Positions 16,447 to 25,784 of a stretch of 64,000 bases of DNA are shown piece after piece (position 1 is the first letter of the stretch; every line of letters starts with the position of its first letter). The stretch lies in NCBI GenBank assembly GCA_013388855.1, contig JACAEM010000001.1, positions 1 to 64,000 on the forward strand, in the 5' to 3' direction. Origin of the DNA: Chloroflexota bacterium (lineage in GTDB: Bacteria > Chloroflexota > Anaerolineae > Anaerolineales > Villigracilaceae). Made by a program: the position numbers and the translations under genes. Under the pieces are notes generated by a model. The model saw only the letters and a program-made list of their open reading frames with translations. It did no database searches and was not told the DNA's origin.

Positions 16447-17751
16447 CTATGGGACAGGGGTCGATACAGGCGCGGGCATGGAGGTCGGCAATGGGCTCCC
16501 ATTGAGAAGCGCCATCAAGGTTTCGACAGCGGCATCCAGTTGCGGATCGCGCCCGGCTTCGAAATCCTCCTGGGTGTATTCAACATATACATCCGGGGTC
16601 AGACCGACATCCTGGATGAGCCGCCGGTTTGGGGTCAACCATTGGGCGCTGGTGATGGCTACCACTCCGCCGTTGCTCAGCGAATTGACGCTCTGCACTG
16701 AGCCTTTTCCGAAGGTGGTCACACCGACTAGTTTGGCGCGTCCGTAATCCTGCAACGCTCCCGCCACGATCTCGGAGGCGGAGGCGGAGCCTTCATTGAT
16801 CAGCACCACCATGGGAATGTCGAGCGCGACGCCGTTGCCGGTGGACAGGTTCTCTTCAAGTCTTCCATCGCCGTATCGTTCGTACACAACGACCTGGTCC
16901 GCCGGGAGGAATTCGGATGCGACCGCGATGCCTTGATCGAGGTACCCGCCGCCGTTATAGCGCAGGTCAAGGATCAGTCCTTTCGGGCTTTCAGCGAGCA
17001 TTTCCTCGATGGCGGCGCGCAGCTCATTATCGGCAGTATCGCCAAAGGTATTCAGGCGCACATAGGCGATACCGTCGGGGCGCAGTTCTGATTCCACCAG
17101 CGGAGTGGTAATCTTGGCGCGGGTGATGCTCACATCGAAGGGTTCCACGCCTTCGCGCAGGATCGTCACGACAATGGTCGTGCCTTCGGGACCAAGCACT
17201 TTCTGGCGGACCGCTTCCGGTGAAACGCCGGTCATATCCTCGCCGTCGATGGCAATGACCTTGTCGCCGGCGCGCAAACCGGCTTTCTCGGCAGGCGAGC
17301 CTTTTATCGGGCTGATGATGGTCATGTAATCGCCCTCAATGTCCACAAACGCGCCGATCCCTTCGTAATCCCTGCCGTTGAGATAATCGTTACTTTCTGC
17401 AAAGGCTTCGGAATTCTCGTAGTAATTCAAACCGACATCGAGGGTCTGTAACATACCATTGATGGCGCCTTCCATGAGTTTGACGTCATCCACCGGTTGA
17501 GTGACATATTGCTCGTGAATGAGGTTCCATGTTTGCCAGAAGGGCTTGAACAATTCCTGCACGTCCGACGGCGTGGACGCCTGTTGTTCAGACGAGACCG
17601 GGGGATGTACGAACGGGGGAAGGTCGCTTACTGAAGGAAGTTGTCCGCCGAACGGCATAAGATGCCCAACCAAAAAACCGGCGGAAAAAGTGCCAGCCAG
17701 TAACACGACAGAAACGGTTGTCACCAGGATCACTCTAAGGGTCTTATTCAC
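16447..17751 (-). CDS. S41-family carboxyl-terminal processing protease
   Basis: A 434-residue CtpA-type protease. An N-terminal signal-anchor (residues about 8-30) places it outside the membrane. A PDZ domain follows at about residues 130-220 (IKGSPAEKAGLRAGDKVIAI), then the S41 catalytic domain: LDLRYNGGG, the catalytic Ser in NEGSASASEI and the catalytic Lys in TTFGKGSVQ. It ends in a Pro/Thr-rich tail. The GTG start at 17749-17751 is chosen because of the GGAGG ribosome binding site 7 bases before it. Ctp proteases trim C termini of exported proteins. It is followed by the YugP-type protease. Confidence 0.93.
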   Translation of the reverse strand: MNKTLRVILVTTVSVVLLAGTFSAGFLVGHLMPFGGQLPSVSDLPPFVHPPVSSEQQASTPSDVQELFKPFWQTWNLIHEQYVTQPVDDVKLMEGAINGMLQTLDVGLNYYENSEAFAESNDYLNGRDYEGIGAFVDIEGDYMTIISPIKGSPAEKAGLRAGDKVIAIDGEDMTGVSPEAVRQKVLGPEGTTIVVTILREGVEPFDVSITRAKITTPLVESELRPDGIAYVRLNTFGDTADNELRAAIEEMLAESPKGLILDLRYNGGGYLDQGIAVASEFLPADQVVVYERYGDGRLEENLSTGNGVALDIPMVVLINEGSASASEIVAGALQDYGRAKLVGVTTFGKGSVQSVNSLSNGGVVAITSAQWLTPNRRLIQDVGLTPDVYVEYTQEDFEAGRDPQLDAAVETLMALLNGSPLPTSMPAPVSTPVP

Positions 17752-17770
17752 AAAAGCCTCCGTGAAAATA

Positions 17771-17807
17771 TACGAAAATCACAGAGTAAAGATACTACCC
17801 TGTGATT
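17771..17807 (-). terminator. Hairpin after the small membrane-protein gene
   Basis: On the minus strand AATCACAG (17807-17800) pairs with CTGTGATT (17784-17777), followed by TTCGTATATTTT. It lies between the gene at 17875 and the protease gene at 17751. Confidence 0.5.
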
Positions 17808-17874
17808 AATGCATCATGAATCAATTGTCGGGTTTATGTTGGAATGGTGTAAAAGGAGTGTAAAAATCCAGCCG

Positions 17875-18108
17875 TCATTCCTCGTTTTTCTTCTTTCCCA
17901 ATTCTTCCATGCGCTTCCGCAATTCGTCCATGGATTTGTTCGCGGGCGAGTCGTTCAAGGGTTTGCTGAGGGAATTTTTCAAGGCGGACATCCAGCGCGA
18001 GTCTCCGCCTTTGGCTGCGCCGCGTGCGATGGCGTACATGACAATATTGGAGCCGATGACGAGCAGGATGAAGAGCAGCGCTCCAATCACAATTCGGTCT
18101 GATTCCAT
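17875..18108 (-). CDS. Small single-pass membrane protein
   Basis: A 77-residue protein that I do not recognise. One membrane segment (VIGALLFILLVIGSNIVMYAIA, residues about 7-28) is followed by a basic, Ser-rich region and a charged coiled-coil-like C terminus (MDELRKRMEELGKKK). The ATG at 18106-18108 has a GGAG ribosome binding site. It lies between the HAD phosphatase and the S41 protease on the same strand. The length and ribosome binding site support a real gene; function unknown. Confidence 0.65.
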   Translation of the reverse strand: MESDRIVIGALLFILLVIGSNIVMYAIARGAAKGGDSRWMSALKNSLSKPLNDSPANKSMDELRKRMEELGKKKNEE

Positions 18109-18155
18109 TTCATTCTCCGTTCACCTGCCTGGGGCTTGACTCCCGGCAGGGCAGG

Positions 18156-18791
18156 TTATTCATCACCCAAAAGAATTGGCAGGTGGCGCCAATCTGTGAA
18201 GACACCGCTGGCTTCGGGAGTGGGTTCATCTGTTCCATACAGGATGCTCGCCATGCCCACATCGAGCGCGGCGCGCGTGGTACGCGGCAGGTCGTCGATC
18301 ATGACGCATTTGCGCGGATCGGGCTCATCCGCCAGTTCCTGCGCAATGGCAAACGATTCGGGCATGGGTTTGCAATACGGCGCGACCGCATTCACATCCA
18401 CAATGGTGTCGAAAAGACCGTCGAGGTCGAGCGCGGCAAGGACGCGTCGGGCGTGGGGGACGTCCGCGTTGGTGAAGATCAACTTCCGTCCGGGCAGGGA
18501 TGCGATGACTTCGCGTACAACCGGGTTGGGGGTCAGGAAATCCTGCAGGGGCAGGTCGTGCACAAAAGCCAGGTAATCCTGCGCATCCACATTATGACGC
18601 GCCTGCAAACCGCGCAGCGTGGTCCCATACATTTTGAAATACTGTTCCCGCAAAATCGGCACTTCGTTCTCCGGGATGCCCATGCGCTCGCGCATGTAGA
18701 GGTTCATGCGCTCCTTGATGGCGCGCCACAAACCTGTGGAGGCGGGGTAGAGCGTATCGTCGAGGTCGAAAAAGATGGTGGAAAAACGCAT
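18156..18791 (-). CDS. HAD-family pyrimidine 5'-nucleotidase-like phosphatase
   Basis: A 211-residue HAD phosphatase. Motif I is FFDLDDTLYP (nucleophile Asp and acid/base Asp), motif II is IFTNAD, and the late acidic motif is VMIDDLPRTTRAA. The helical cap, with MNLYMRERMGIPENE and a QYFKMYGTTLRGL segment, is the arrangement of the SDT1-type pyrimidine 5'-nucleotidases. It would release nucleosides from pyrimidine monophosphates in the cytoplasm. It is divergent from mutL. Confidence 0.88.
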   Translation of the reverse strand: MRFSTIFFDLDDTLYPASTGLWRAIKERMNLYMRERMGIPENEVPILREQYFKMYGTTLRGLQARHNVDAQDYLAFVHDLPLQDFLTPNPVVREVIASLPGRKLIFTNADVPHARRVLAALDLDGLFDTIVDVNAVAPYCKPMPESFAIAQELADEPDPRKCVMIDDLPRTTRAALDVGMASILYGTDEPTPEASGVFTDWRHLPILLGDE

Positions 18792-18911
18792 GAGACGATT
18801 ATACCGTCACGATGCCCGGAGGTCGATTGATGCGCTCAGAAATGGCAATACTCTTTTCATTTTCATTAACTTCATGATGAACCGGATGGGTATTCTATTC
18901 GTGCCAGGCGT

Positions 18912-18923
18912 TATAATCGCATC
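18912..18923 (+). promoter_or_regulatory. -10 box directly before mutL
   Basis: TATAAT at 18912-18917 ends 6 bases before the mutL ATG at 18924, and there is no ribosome binding site between them. Transcription would start at or next to the ATG: a leaderless mRNA is likely. Confidence 0.6.
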
Positions 18924-20711
18924 ATGCCCATTCGCTTGCTTTCTCCTGAAGTCGCATCGCAGATCGCCGCGGGTGAAGTCATCGAACGTCCTGCATCGGT
19001 GGTCAAGGAACTGCTGGAAAACTCCTTGGATGCCGGCGCGCGCACGGTCACTATTGCCATCGAAGAAGCCGGGAAAAAATTGATCGAGATTGCAGATGAT
19101 GGATCGGGCATCCCTTCCGATGAATTAGAACTGGCTGTTTCGCGTCACGCGACCTCGAAACTGGTCCGCTCCGATGACCTTTTTTCCATTTCCACGCTGG
19201 GATTCCGCGGTGAAGCCCTGGCTTCGATTGGATCCGTTTCACGGATGACCGTCACCTCTCGGACAAAGAAAGAGAAGGAAGGCGCGCGCCTCAAGGTGGA
19301 AGGCGGCAGGAACGGCAGACTGACGAAAGTCGGAACCACAGTTGGCACCATCATCCGGGTGGAAGATCTGTTCTATAATGTTCCGGCGCGCCTGAAATTT
19401 TTGAAGACGGATGTCACCGAACGCCGCGCCATCGACTCGCTGGTCACGCGCTACGCGCTGGCATATCCTGACAAACGCTTCAAATTATCCGACGGGAAAA
19501 ATATCATCTTGCAAACCTCCGGCGACGGCGACCGGCGCGCCATCCTCGCCGCGCTCTACGGTGTGGATGTGGCAAAACAGATGCTCGAGGTGATGGCGGA
19601 GGAAGATGGGTACCGGCTGACGGGCTTCATCAGCCCCACCTCGTTGACCCGCTCCAACCGCAAGGAGATTACCTTCTTTATCAATGGACGCTGGGTGCAG
19701 GATGTCGCCCTTAGCACCGCATTACTGCAAGCCTACCATACCCTCCTCATGGTGGGACGGTATCCGCTTACGGCGTTGTTCCTCGAAATCCATCCCGAAG
19801 AAGTGGATGTGAATGTACATCCCGCCAAAGCCGAGGTGCGGTTCAGGAATCAGGACAAAGTCTTCAGTTTCGTGCAACGGTCCGCCCGCAAGGCTTTGCT
19901 GGCGTATTCTCCGGTGCCGAATGTCGCGCCATCCTTGTGGGGGATGACGCGCACCGTACCTCCTGCACAATCAAAGAATACCGGCATTGATTGGAGCATT
20001 GCGCACGATGAAGAGTTGTCGGTAAATGGCGATTCTGATGTATTGGCAACCGGCATCCAATCTTCGTCAACTCGACCACCAAGTACCGATTACCAACCTC
20101 CCGCCGGACTTCCGTCAACAACCCGCATCCCCCTGCTGCGCCTCATCGGTCAGATCGGCGCGACATATCTTGTCGCCGAGGGACCTGACGGCTTGTACCT
20201 CGTGGACCAGCACGCCGCGCATGAGCGTGTCCTGTTCGAGAAACTCATGGCACAACATGATCTGAAGAAGATACCCTCGCAATCCTTGCTGACGCCTGTT
20301 GTCGTGACAATCCCGCCGCAAGCCGCCCAATTGCTGCTTGCCCAATTACCCACGTTGCAACACTTCGGCTTCGACGTCGAGGAATTCGGACCGAACACCT
20401 TCCAGGTACGCGCCATGCCGGTATTATTCACAGGCAGTGACCCGTCCGCAGCGCTGCGCGCACTGGTGGAGGATTTCGAAGAGGATGAGGCGCCCCTGCA
20501 AAATGAGATCGAGGCGAAACTTGCCGCGCGCGTCTGCAAACGCATGGCGGTCAAAGCCGGGCAGGCGCTTTCCAATGAAGAGCAACGCGCTTTACTTATT
20601 GACCTCGAAGCCTGTGACTCCCCGCGCACCTGTCCGCACGGGCGCCCGACGATGATCCATCTTTCTGTGGACATGCTTGAACGTCAATTTGGGAGGCGGG
20701 GTGCGCGCTAA
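18924..20711 (+). CDS. mutL: DNA mismatch repair endonuclease MutL
   Basis: A 595-residue mismatch-repair protein that couples mismatch recognition by MutS to strand nicking. The N-terminal GHKL ATPase has ELLENSLDAGA, ADDGSGIP and GFRGEALASIGSV; a poorly conserved linker spans about residues 330-400. The C-terminal domain has the endonuclease motif DQHAAHERVLFE, the CKRMAVKAG segment and the CPHGRP motif, so this is the nicking form of MutL found in bacteria without MutH. MutS is not in the window. The mRNA is probably leaderless. The diguanylate cyclase gene starts within its last 11 bases. Confidence 0.97.
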   Translation: MPIRLLSPEVASQIAAGEVIERPASVVKELLENSLDAGARTVTIAIEEAGKKLIEIADDGSGIPSDELELAVSRHATSKLVRSDDLFSISTLGFRGEALASIGSVSRMTVTSRTKKEKEGARLKVEGGRNGRLTKVGTTVGTIIRVEDLFYNVPARLKFLKTDVTERRAIDSLVTRYALAYPDKRFKLSDGKNIILQTSGDGDRRAILAALYGVDVAKQMLEVMAEEDGYRLTGFISPTSLTRSNRKEITFFINGRWVQDVALSTALLQAYHTLLMVGRYPLTALFLEIHPEEVDVNVHPAKAEVRFRNQDKVFSFVQRSARKALLAYSPVPNVAPSLWGMTRTVPPAQSKNTGIDWSIAHDEELSVNGDSDVLATGIQSSSTRPPSTDYQPPAGLPSTTRIPLLRLIGQIGATYLVAEGPDGLYLVDQHAAHERVLFEKLMAQHDLKKIPSQSLLTPVVVTIPPQAAQLLLAQLPTLQHFGFDVEEFGPNTFQVRAMPVLFTGSDPSAALRALVEDFEEDEAPLQNEIEAKLAARVCKRMAVKAGQALSNEEQRALLIDLEACDSPRTCPHGRPTMIHLSVDMLERQFGRRGAR

Positions 20712-21666
20712 TCGTGTCGGGTTCGACCTGCTCCTGTCCCGGTTTGCCAATCATGGTCTCGAACCATTTTTGGAATCCACGCGCTCCCTGATTGTCCTGT
20801 TAAGTGAGGACGGAACGCTGATCTCATGGAATCATCCTTTCGATTTGGTGAAGGATGGGGCATACAACTCATCCCTGTTGCGGGATTTCCTTGCTCCTGC
20901 GAGCAGGCATCTGTTCGACCTGCTGCTTTCCTCTGTGACCCACGACCGCGTCAAAACCCAGGGAGAGTTGGAACTGCTTCAGGGAGATCGCACGGACGCC
21001 TACACTTGTTTCCTCCTCCCCCTGCCGGATGAGTTCATCCTCTTCGTGGCGGAGCCCGCCCAGGTCAAGTCGGACCTCGAGGATGTGAAGGCGGAATTAC
21101 AGAAGGTGAAACAACTCCTGGCGCGCAAGGAGGCGGAATTGCAGGCGGTTCTTGCCCAGGCGGATGAGGTCTCCCACACCGACGCGCTGACCTTCCTCCC
21201 CAACCGCCGCCAGGTCATGATCGATCTGCAAAAAGCGGTGGAATTCTCCGACCGCTATGGCACGCCGCTGACCATTTCCATGCTGGACATCGACCACTTC
21301 AAGAAGGTCAACGACACCTATGGACATACCGCAGGCGACGAAGTGCTGAGAGGGCTTGCCGGAAAACTCCGCAATCACATCCGCCACCCGGATACCATCG
21401 GACGCTTCGGCGGCGAGGAGTTCCTGATCGTTCTGCCGCACAGCACGGTTAAAGCGGCCGTCGAACAGGCGGGACGGCTGTGCGAGCAAATCCGCTCCTC
21501 GCCGATCCTGATCGGCGAACAGGAGATTATCGTGACCATCAGCATCGGTATCGCACAATACAAGCTGCATAAGGAAGATTGGCAATCTCTGCTGAATCGC
21601 GCCGATTCTGCACTCTATGAAGCGAAAAATCGCGGGCGCGACCGGTGGGTGGTCGCGGAGGAATAG
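20701..21666 (+). CDS. Diguanylate cyclase (GGEEF domain) with N-terminal PAS-like region
   Basis: A 321-residue protein if it starts at the GTG at 20701, which has GGGAGG upstream and overlaps mutL by 11 bases; a start at 20677 is less likely. Residues about 10-120 look PAS-like (RSLIVLLSEDGTLISWN). A coiled coil (about 125-155) leads to a GGDEF domain with signature GRFGGEEF, DIDHFKKVND for metal and substrate, and the inhibitory RxxD site RHPD five residues before the signature. It should make cyclic-di-GMP and be feedback inhibited. It is co-transcribed with mutL and probably with the dehydrogenase that follows after one base. Confidence 0.88.
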   Translation: MRANRVGFDLLLSRFANHGLEPFLESTRSLIVLLSEDGTLISWNHPFDLVKDGAYNSSLLRDFLAPASRHLFDLLLSSVTHDRVKTQGELELLQGDRTDAYTCFLLPLPDEFILFVAEPAQVKSDLEDVKAELQKVKQLLARKEAELQAVLAQADEVSHTDALTFLPNRRQVMIDLQKAVEFSDRYGTPLTISMLDIDHFKKVNDTYGHTAGDEVLRGLAGKLRNHIRHPDTIGRFGGEEFLIVLPHSTVKAAVEQAGRLCEQIRSSPILIGEQEIIVTISIGIAQYKLHKEDWQSLLNRADSALYEAKNRGRDRWVVAEE

Positions 21667-21667
21667 G

Positions 21668-22615
21668 ATGAACGCACTCTGGCTTGAAAATAACAGACTT
21701 GACCTGCGCGATGTACCCCGGCCGCGCAAGCCGGGCGAAGCCCTGATCAAGATTCGCAAGGCAGGCATTTGTAGTACCGACCTCGAATTGGTGAAGGGAT
21801 ATTATCCATATACCGGTATCATCGGGCACGAGTTCGTCGGGGATGTTGTCGAAGCCGATGCCCCATCCTGGGTCGGGCAACGCGTGGTTGGCGAGATCAA
21901 CGCGGTCTGCAATGAATGTGAACAATGCTTGAGCGGACGTCCGACCCATTGCGAACATCGCACCGTGCTGGGAATCGTCAACCGCGACGGAACGTTTGCC
22001 GAATTTACCACATTGCCAATTGCCAATCTACATCGTGTCCCCGATTCTCTCCCAGACGAGATGGCGGTCTTTACCGAACCCCTCGCCGCGGCGCTGGAAA
22101 TCCAGGATCAGATCCAGGTCAGGCCAACCAATCGTGTACTGCTCATTGGCGCCGGGCGGCTTGGTCAACTCATCGCCCAAACGCTGATACTGACCGGTTG
22201 CGATTTGCGAGTGGTCGCGCGGCATGAGCATCAGCAAAGTTTATTGAAAAAACGCGGGATCAGGTCCATTGCCGAAGAGGATGTCCAGCCCTGGCGCTGG
22301 GACATTGTAGTGGAAGCGACCGGGTCGCCGGGTGGCTTTTCCCTGGCAAGAAAAGCGATCCGACCGCGTGGAACGATGGTGCTGAAGTCCACTTACAAGG
22401 GCGAGATGAGCGTTAACTTTTCGTCCATTGTTGTGGACGAAATCAACATTGTTGGTTCGCGCTGTGGTCCCTTCGAACCGGCGCTGCGCCTGATGGAATC
22501 CAAACAAGTGGACCCGATGGTTTTGATCGATTCGGAATTCTCGCTGGAGAACGCGCTAAAAGCATTTGAGCACGCCGCGGAGACCGGGGTGCTCAAAGTG
22601 TTGATTCAACCATGA
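21668..22615 (+). CDS. Zinc-dependent alcohol/threonine dehydrogenase-like enzyme (MDR family)
   Basis: A 315-residue medium-chain dehydrogenase. Catalytic-zinc ligands are visible in AGICSTDLEL and GIIGHEFVG; the four structural-zinc Cys are in CNECEQCLSGRPTHC; the NAD(P)-binding Rossmann motif is LLIGAGRLGQL at about residue 160. The ATG at 21668 follows GGAGGAATAG and starts two bases after the diguanylate cyclase stop. The substrate (a sugar alcohol, threonine-like compound or alcohol) cannot be told. It is the last gene of the mutL transcript. Confidence 0.88.
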   Translation: MNALWLENNRLDLRDVPRPRKPGEALIKIRKAGICSTDLELVKGYYPYTGIIGHEFVGDVVEADAPSWVGQRVVGEINAVCNECEQCLSGRPTHCEHRTVLGIVNRDGTFAEFTTLPIANLHRVPDSLPDEMAVFTEPLAAALEIQDQIQVRPTNRVLLIGAGRLGQLIAQTLILTGCDLRVVARHEHQQSLLKKRGIRSIAEEDVQPWRWDIVVEATGSPGGFSLARKAIRPRGTMVLKSTYKGEMSVNFSSIVVDEINIVGSRCGPFEPALRLMESKQVDPMVLIDSEFSLENALKAFEHAAETGVLKVLIQP

Positions 22616-22655
22616 TACAACGTTTGGGATGGGTCCGGGACCTTTCTCAGACGCT

Positions 22656-23864
22656 TCATTCCGTTCGCGGTAATGTGCGGTTGGCGCGAGGGAGGAATAC
22701 TGTGAATGAGGTGCCCACCCCCATTTTGCTTTTCACTTCGATGCGTCCGTTGTGCCCCTGGATGATTTGCTTGCAGATGGAAAGCCCCAGCCCGGTGCCG
22801 GTCGCCTTGCCTTCGTGCTCACGCACCCGGTAGAATTTCTCGAAAAGATGGGGGATGGACTCGTCCGGGATGCCCATGCCGGTATCCTGAATCGCCATGG
22901 AAAGTTCATCGTCAGTGTAATTGCCCGTGATGATGATGGAGCCGTTGGGGCGGTTGTATTTGATGGCGTTACTCAACAGGTTGAGCAGGACCTGCTTGAT
23001 TTTGTCGCGGTCGGCTTCCATCAGCGGCATGTCGTTGGGTACATCCACACGGATTTGAATACTGTTTTCCTGCGCCTTCGACATCATCACGTCGCGGCAT
23101 TCGTAGAGCAGGTCTGCGGTGCTGAATTTCGTCTTGCGAAATTGCACGCGCCCCGATTCGAGCCTTGCCAGATCAAGGAAGGAGGAAGCGAGAGAGTTCA
23201 GGCGTAATGTCTCATTATGGATGTTGTTGACAATCTGGCTCCTTTGCTCGTGGGACATTTCCGGGCGGAGCAGGAGATATGTGGCGGTGCTCAGCGAGGC
23301 CAGCGGTGTGCGGAGCTCGTGCACAAATTCTGCGATCAGGTCCGATTGTTGGAACAAACGAGCATTCTCGATTGCCACCGCCGCCTGCGCTCCCAGCACG
23401 GTCAGCATGGATTCGTCGGGGTCGGTAAATTTGCCCCGTTTTTTGTTCAGCACCTCCAGCACACCGACTACCTTGTTCTTCGTGATCAGCGGGATGCCCA
23501 GCATGGACTTGGTCGAGTAACCGACCGTCTGCTCCACATCGCTGTAGAAACGGTCATCCTTGTGGGCATCGTCGATGCGGACCGATTTGCGGTTCGTCAC
23601 GATCCAACCGGCGATGCTCTTGTCGAGCGGGACGATGAGTCCGCGCATGGTCGGTTCGTCGATATTGGTGGCAACCTGAAAGTAGAGTTGACGCGCCATG
23701 TCGTCGTACAACAGGATCGAGGCAGCCTCGGCGTGGGTGATGTCCGCCGCGGCGCGCACAATGTCATCCAGCAGGGTGTTCAAGTCGAGGGTGGATGCCA
23801 GGTCGCGTGAAATTTCGATAAGCCGCAGGTAACTGTCGAGGGTTTGTGTTTTGATCTCAGCCAT
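22656..23864 (-). CDS. GAF-domain sensor histidine kinase
   Basis: A 402-residue soluble histidine kinase without membrane segments. Residues about 15-165 are a GAF domain (LLDDIVRAAADITHAEAASILL and later GVLEVLNKKRGKF). The dimerisation domain has the phospho-acceptor His in EFVHELRTPLASL at about residue 183. The ATPase domain has N-box LLSNAIKYN, G1 DTGMGIP and G2 GTGLGLSI. It senses something in the cytoplasm and phosphorylates a response regulator. It overlaps the sirtuin gene by 8 bases and is the last gene of a three-gene operon that starts with a response-regulator/ATPase fusion, its probable partner. Confidence 0.93.
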   Translation of the reverse strand: MAEIKTQTLDSYLRLIEISRDLASTLDLNTLLDDIVRAAADITHAEAASILLYDDMARQLYFQVATNIDEPTMRGLIVPLDKSIAGWIVTNRKSVRIDDAHKDDRFYSDVEQTVGYSTKSMLGIPLITKNKVVGVLEVLNKKRGKFTDPDESMLTVLGAQAAVAIENARLFQQSDLIAEFVHELRTPLASLSTATYLLLRPEMSHEQRSQIVNNIHNETLRLNSLASSFLDLARLESGRVQFRKTKFSTADLLYECRDVMMSKAQENSIQIRVDVPNDMPLMEADRDKIKQVLLNLLSNAIKYNRPNGSIIITGNYTDDELSMAIQDTGMGIPDESIPHLFEKFYRVREHEGKATGTGLGLSICKQIIQGHNGRIEVKSKMGVGTSFTVFLPRANRTLPRTE

Positions 23865-24621
23865 GGATCGCTCGTTTCGCTATTTCAGGGAGTGTGGTGG
23901 AAACATCGTTCATAATGACGACGTCCGCCCGCACGTTCAGATATGTGGGTGTGTTGTTGATAATGATCAGGTGTGCGCCGCGGTCGAGCGCCTGCATCGG
24001 CAGCCCCGCCACAGGCAGGACCTCCAGCGATGAACCGGCGACCAGCATCAAGTCGCACTGACGCGCCGCTCGTTGCGCATCGAACCATGCCGTTTGAGGC
24101 AGTTGCTCTCCAAACAATATCACATCCGGTTTCAAAATGCCATTGCAGTTCGGGCACTTTGGAATGACGCCATTGTCGATGAAATCTTGGATGAAGAATC
24201 GCGTTTCAAACTTGTTAAAACATTGCGTGCAGGACATGGTGCGTATCGAACCGTGCATCTCCACCACATTTTTCGAGCCGGCTTTCTGGTGCAACACGTC
24301 GATATTTTGTGTGACAATCGTCATCTCATGCCCCGCTCGCTCCAGCTCGACCAGGGCTTTGTGTGCGGAGTTTGGCTCCGCGTTGAAGATCTGACTTGCC
24401 AGCGGGCGGAACCATTCGAAGAATCGTTCGGGGAAGGTCCGGAATGTATTGAGCGATGCGACTTCCATCGGTTCATCGCGGGACCATAAACCTGTCCCCT
24501 CCGAACGGAAATCCGGGATGCCCGAAGGCGTTGAAATCCCCGCTCCGGTAAGCGCCACAACGCGCTTCGCCTCGCGGAACAGTTCCGCCGCGTCCTCGAT
24601 CGGACTGGCGGCGTCGCTCAT
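23857..24621 (-). CDS. Sir2-family NAD-dependent protein deacylase
   Basis: A 254-residue sirtuin. NAD-binding motifs are GAGISTPSGIPDFRS and TQNIDVLHQKAGS; the catalytic His is in VEMHGS; the zinc site has CTQC and CPNC. It removes acyl groups from lysines using NAD. I see no evident Tyr/Arg pair of the SIRT5 desuccinylase type in the usual place, which favours a deacetylase. It overlaps the upstream gene by 4 bases and the downstream histidine kinase by 8, so the three are translationally coupled, suggesting that acylation and two-component signalling are linked here. Confidence 0.93.
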   Translation of the reverse strand: MSDAASPIEDAAELFREAKRVVALTGAGISTPSGIPDFRSEGTGLWSRDEPMEVASLNTFRTFPERFFEWFRPLASQIFNAEPNSAHKALVELERAGHEMTIVTQNIDVLHQKAGSKNVVEMHGSIRTMSCTQCFNKFETRFFIQDFIDNGVIPKCPNCNGILKPDVILFGEQLPQTAWFDAQRAARQCDLMLVAGSSLEVLPVAGLPMQALDRGAHLIIINNTPTYLNVRADVVIMNDVSTTLPEIAKRAIHG

Positions 24622-25784
24622 CGAGGAAGCGCCTCCCGCTCGGTGACGAATTCAACGAGCTTCGTGATTTGCCGCGCCGTCAGGCTTTCCGGCTGACACA
24701 GCACCGCGGGAGATTGGATGCGCGTGGCTTGCATGAACAACTCAGGGGCGGGGGTCAACGTACTGACGATCTCGTGTCCCAATTTTGACTGTACCTGGCT
24801 GGTCGGGAGTTGTGTATCGGAGCGCATGCGGTTATTCAACACGGCATGAATGTTCTTGATGTTTGTCCCCAGCGCGGCGATATCATCGATGAGCGCCCTG
24901 GCAAGGATGATCGTATTTGGAACGCCTTCGAGCACCACCATCATTTCATTGCAATGGGAAATGAGTTTTTCCGAGAAGGGCTGCAGCCCGGCGCCCAGGT
25001 CGAGCACAACGAAACGCGCCAGCCCGGCGAGCATGGAAACGACAGTTTCGTAGTTTGCAGTCTGGTTGATCAAATGCATATCCCTCGGACGGTCGGAGGC
25101 GAGCAGCATCTTCATTCCCGACGCATGATGTGTCAATGCTTCGCGCACACGATCGCGCGTTAGTTCGCTGGTTTTGGTTACGCTGAGCAAATCGGATAAC
25201 CCCTTGAAACTTGCCACCCCCAGTTCCAACGCCAGCGTGCCCCGCCCCGGAAGCATCTCCGCAACAATCACCTCATTTTTTGTGCGGGAATGCAACCCGG
25301 CTGCGAGATTAACCGCCAGCGTGGTCGCTCCCAATCCGCCGCGTGCGCCCAACACACCGACGACAAACCCCAAGTTCTCGCTTTTGGCCGGGGCTGCGGC
25401 GCCTTTCTTTTCACTGGCACGTGAAAGCAGGGCTTTCACGCGTGCTTGCAATTCCGAGGGATGTGTCGGCTTGGTGAGGTAATCATTGGCGCCCACCTCG
25501 AACCCAATGACCTTATCGTCGAGCTGGGTTTTGGCGGTAAACATCAGGATGGGAGTTTCCATCGTGGAGGGATTCTGCCTCAGGCGGCGCGTGACCTCGT
25601 ATCCATCCATGTCCGGCATCATTACATCGAGCAGGATCATGTCCGGGTCCTCTTCGAACGCCTTGTCCAATCCCTGTTGACCGTTGGTCGCCGCGCTGAT
25701 CTGATAGCCCTGCCGTTGGAGCATCAGTCCAACCAACCGGAGGGTGTCGAGATCGTCATCAATGATAAGGATTTTTTCGCTCAT
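24618..25784 (-). CDS. Response regulator receiver fused to CpaE/TadZ-like ATPase
   Basis: A 388-residue protein. Residues 1-120 are a receiver domain with the phospho-acceptor Asp in ILLDVMMPDMDG and the conserved Lys in NDYLTKPTHPSE. After a short linker, residues about 140-385 form a MinD/ParA-like ATPase of the CpaE/TadZ type, with the deviant Walker A GARGGLGATTLAVNLA. CpaE proteins position tad-type pilus machines at the pole. No pilus genes are in the window, so here it may act in signalling or positioning of something else. It is the first gene of the operon with the sirtuin and histidine kinase. Confidence 0.88.
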   Translation of the reverse strand: MSEKILIIDDDLDTLRLVGLMLQRQGYQISAATNGQQGLDKAFEEDPDMILLDVMMPDMDGYEVTRRLRQNPSTMETPILMFTAKTQLDDKVIGFEVGANDYLTKPTHPSELQARVKALLSRASEKKGAAAPAKSENLGFVVGVLGARGGLGATTLAVNLAAGLHSRTKNEVIVAEMLPGRGTLALELGVASFKGLSDLLSVTKTSELTRDRVREALTHHASGMKMLLASDRPRDMHLINQTANYETVVSMLAGLARFVVLDLGAGLQPFSEKLISHCNEMMVVLEGVPNTIILARALIDDIAALGTNIKNIHAVLNNRMRSDTQLPTSQVQSKLGHEIVSTLTPAPELFMQATRIQSPAVLCQPESLTARQITKLVEFVTEREALPR

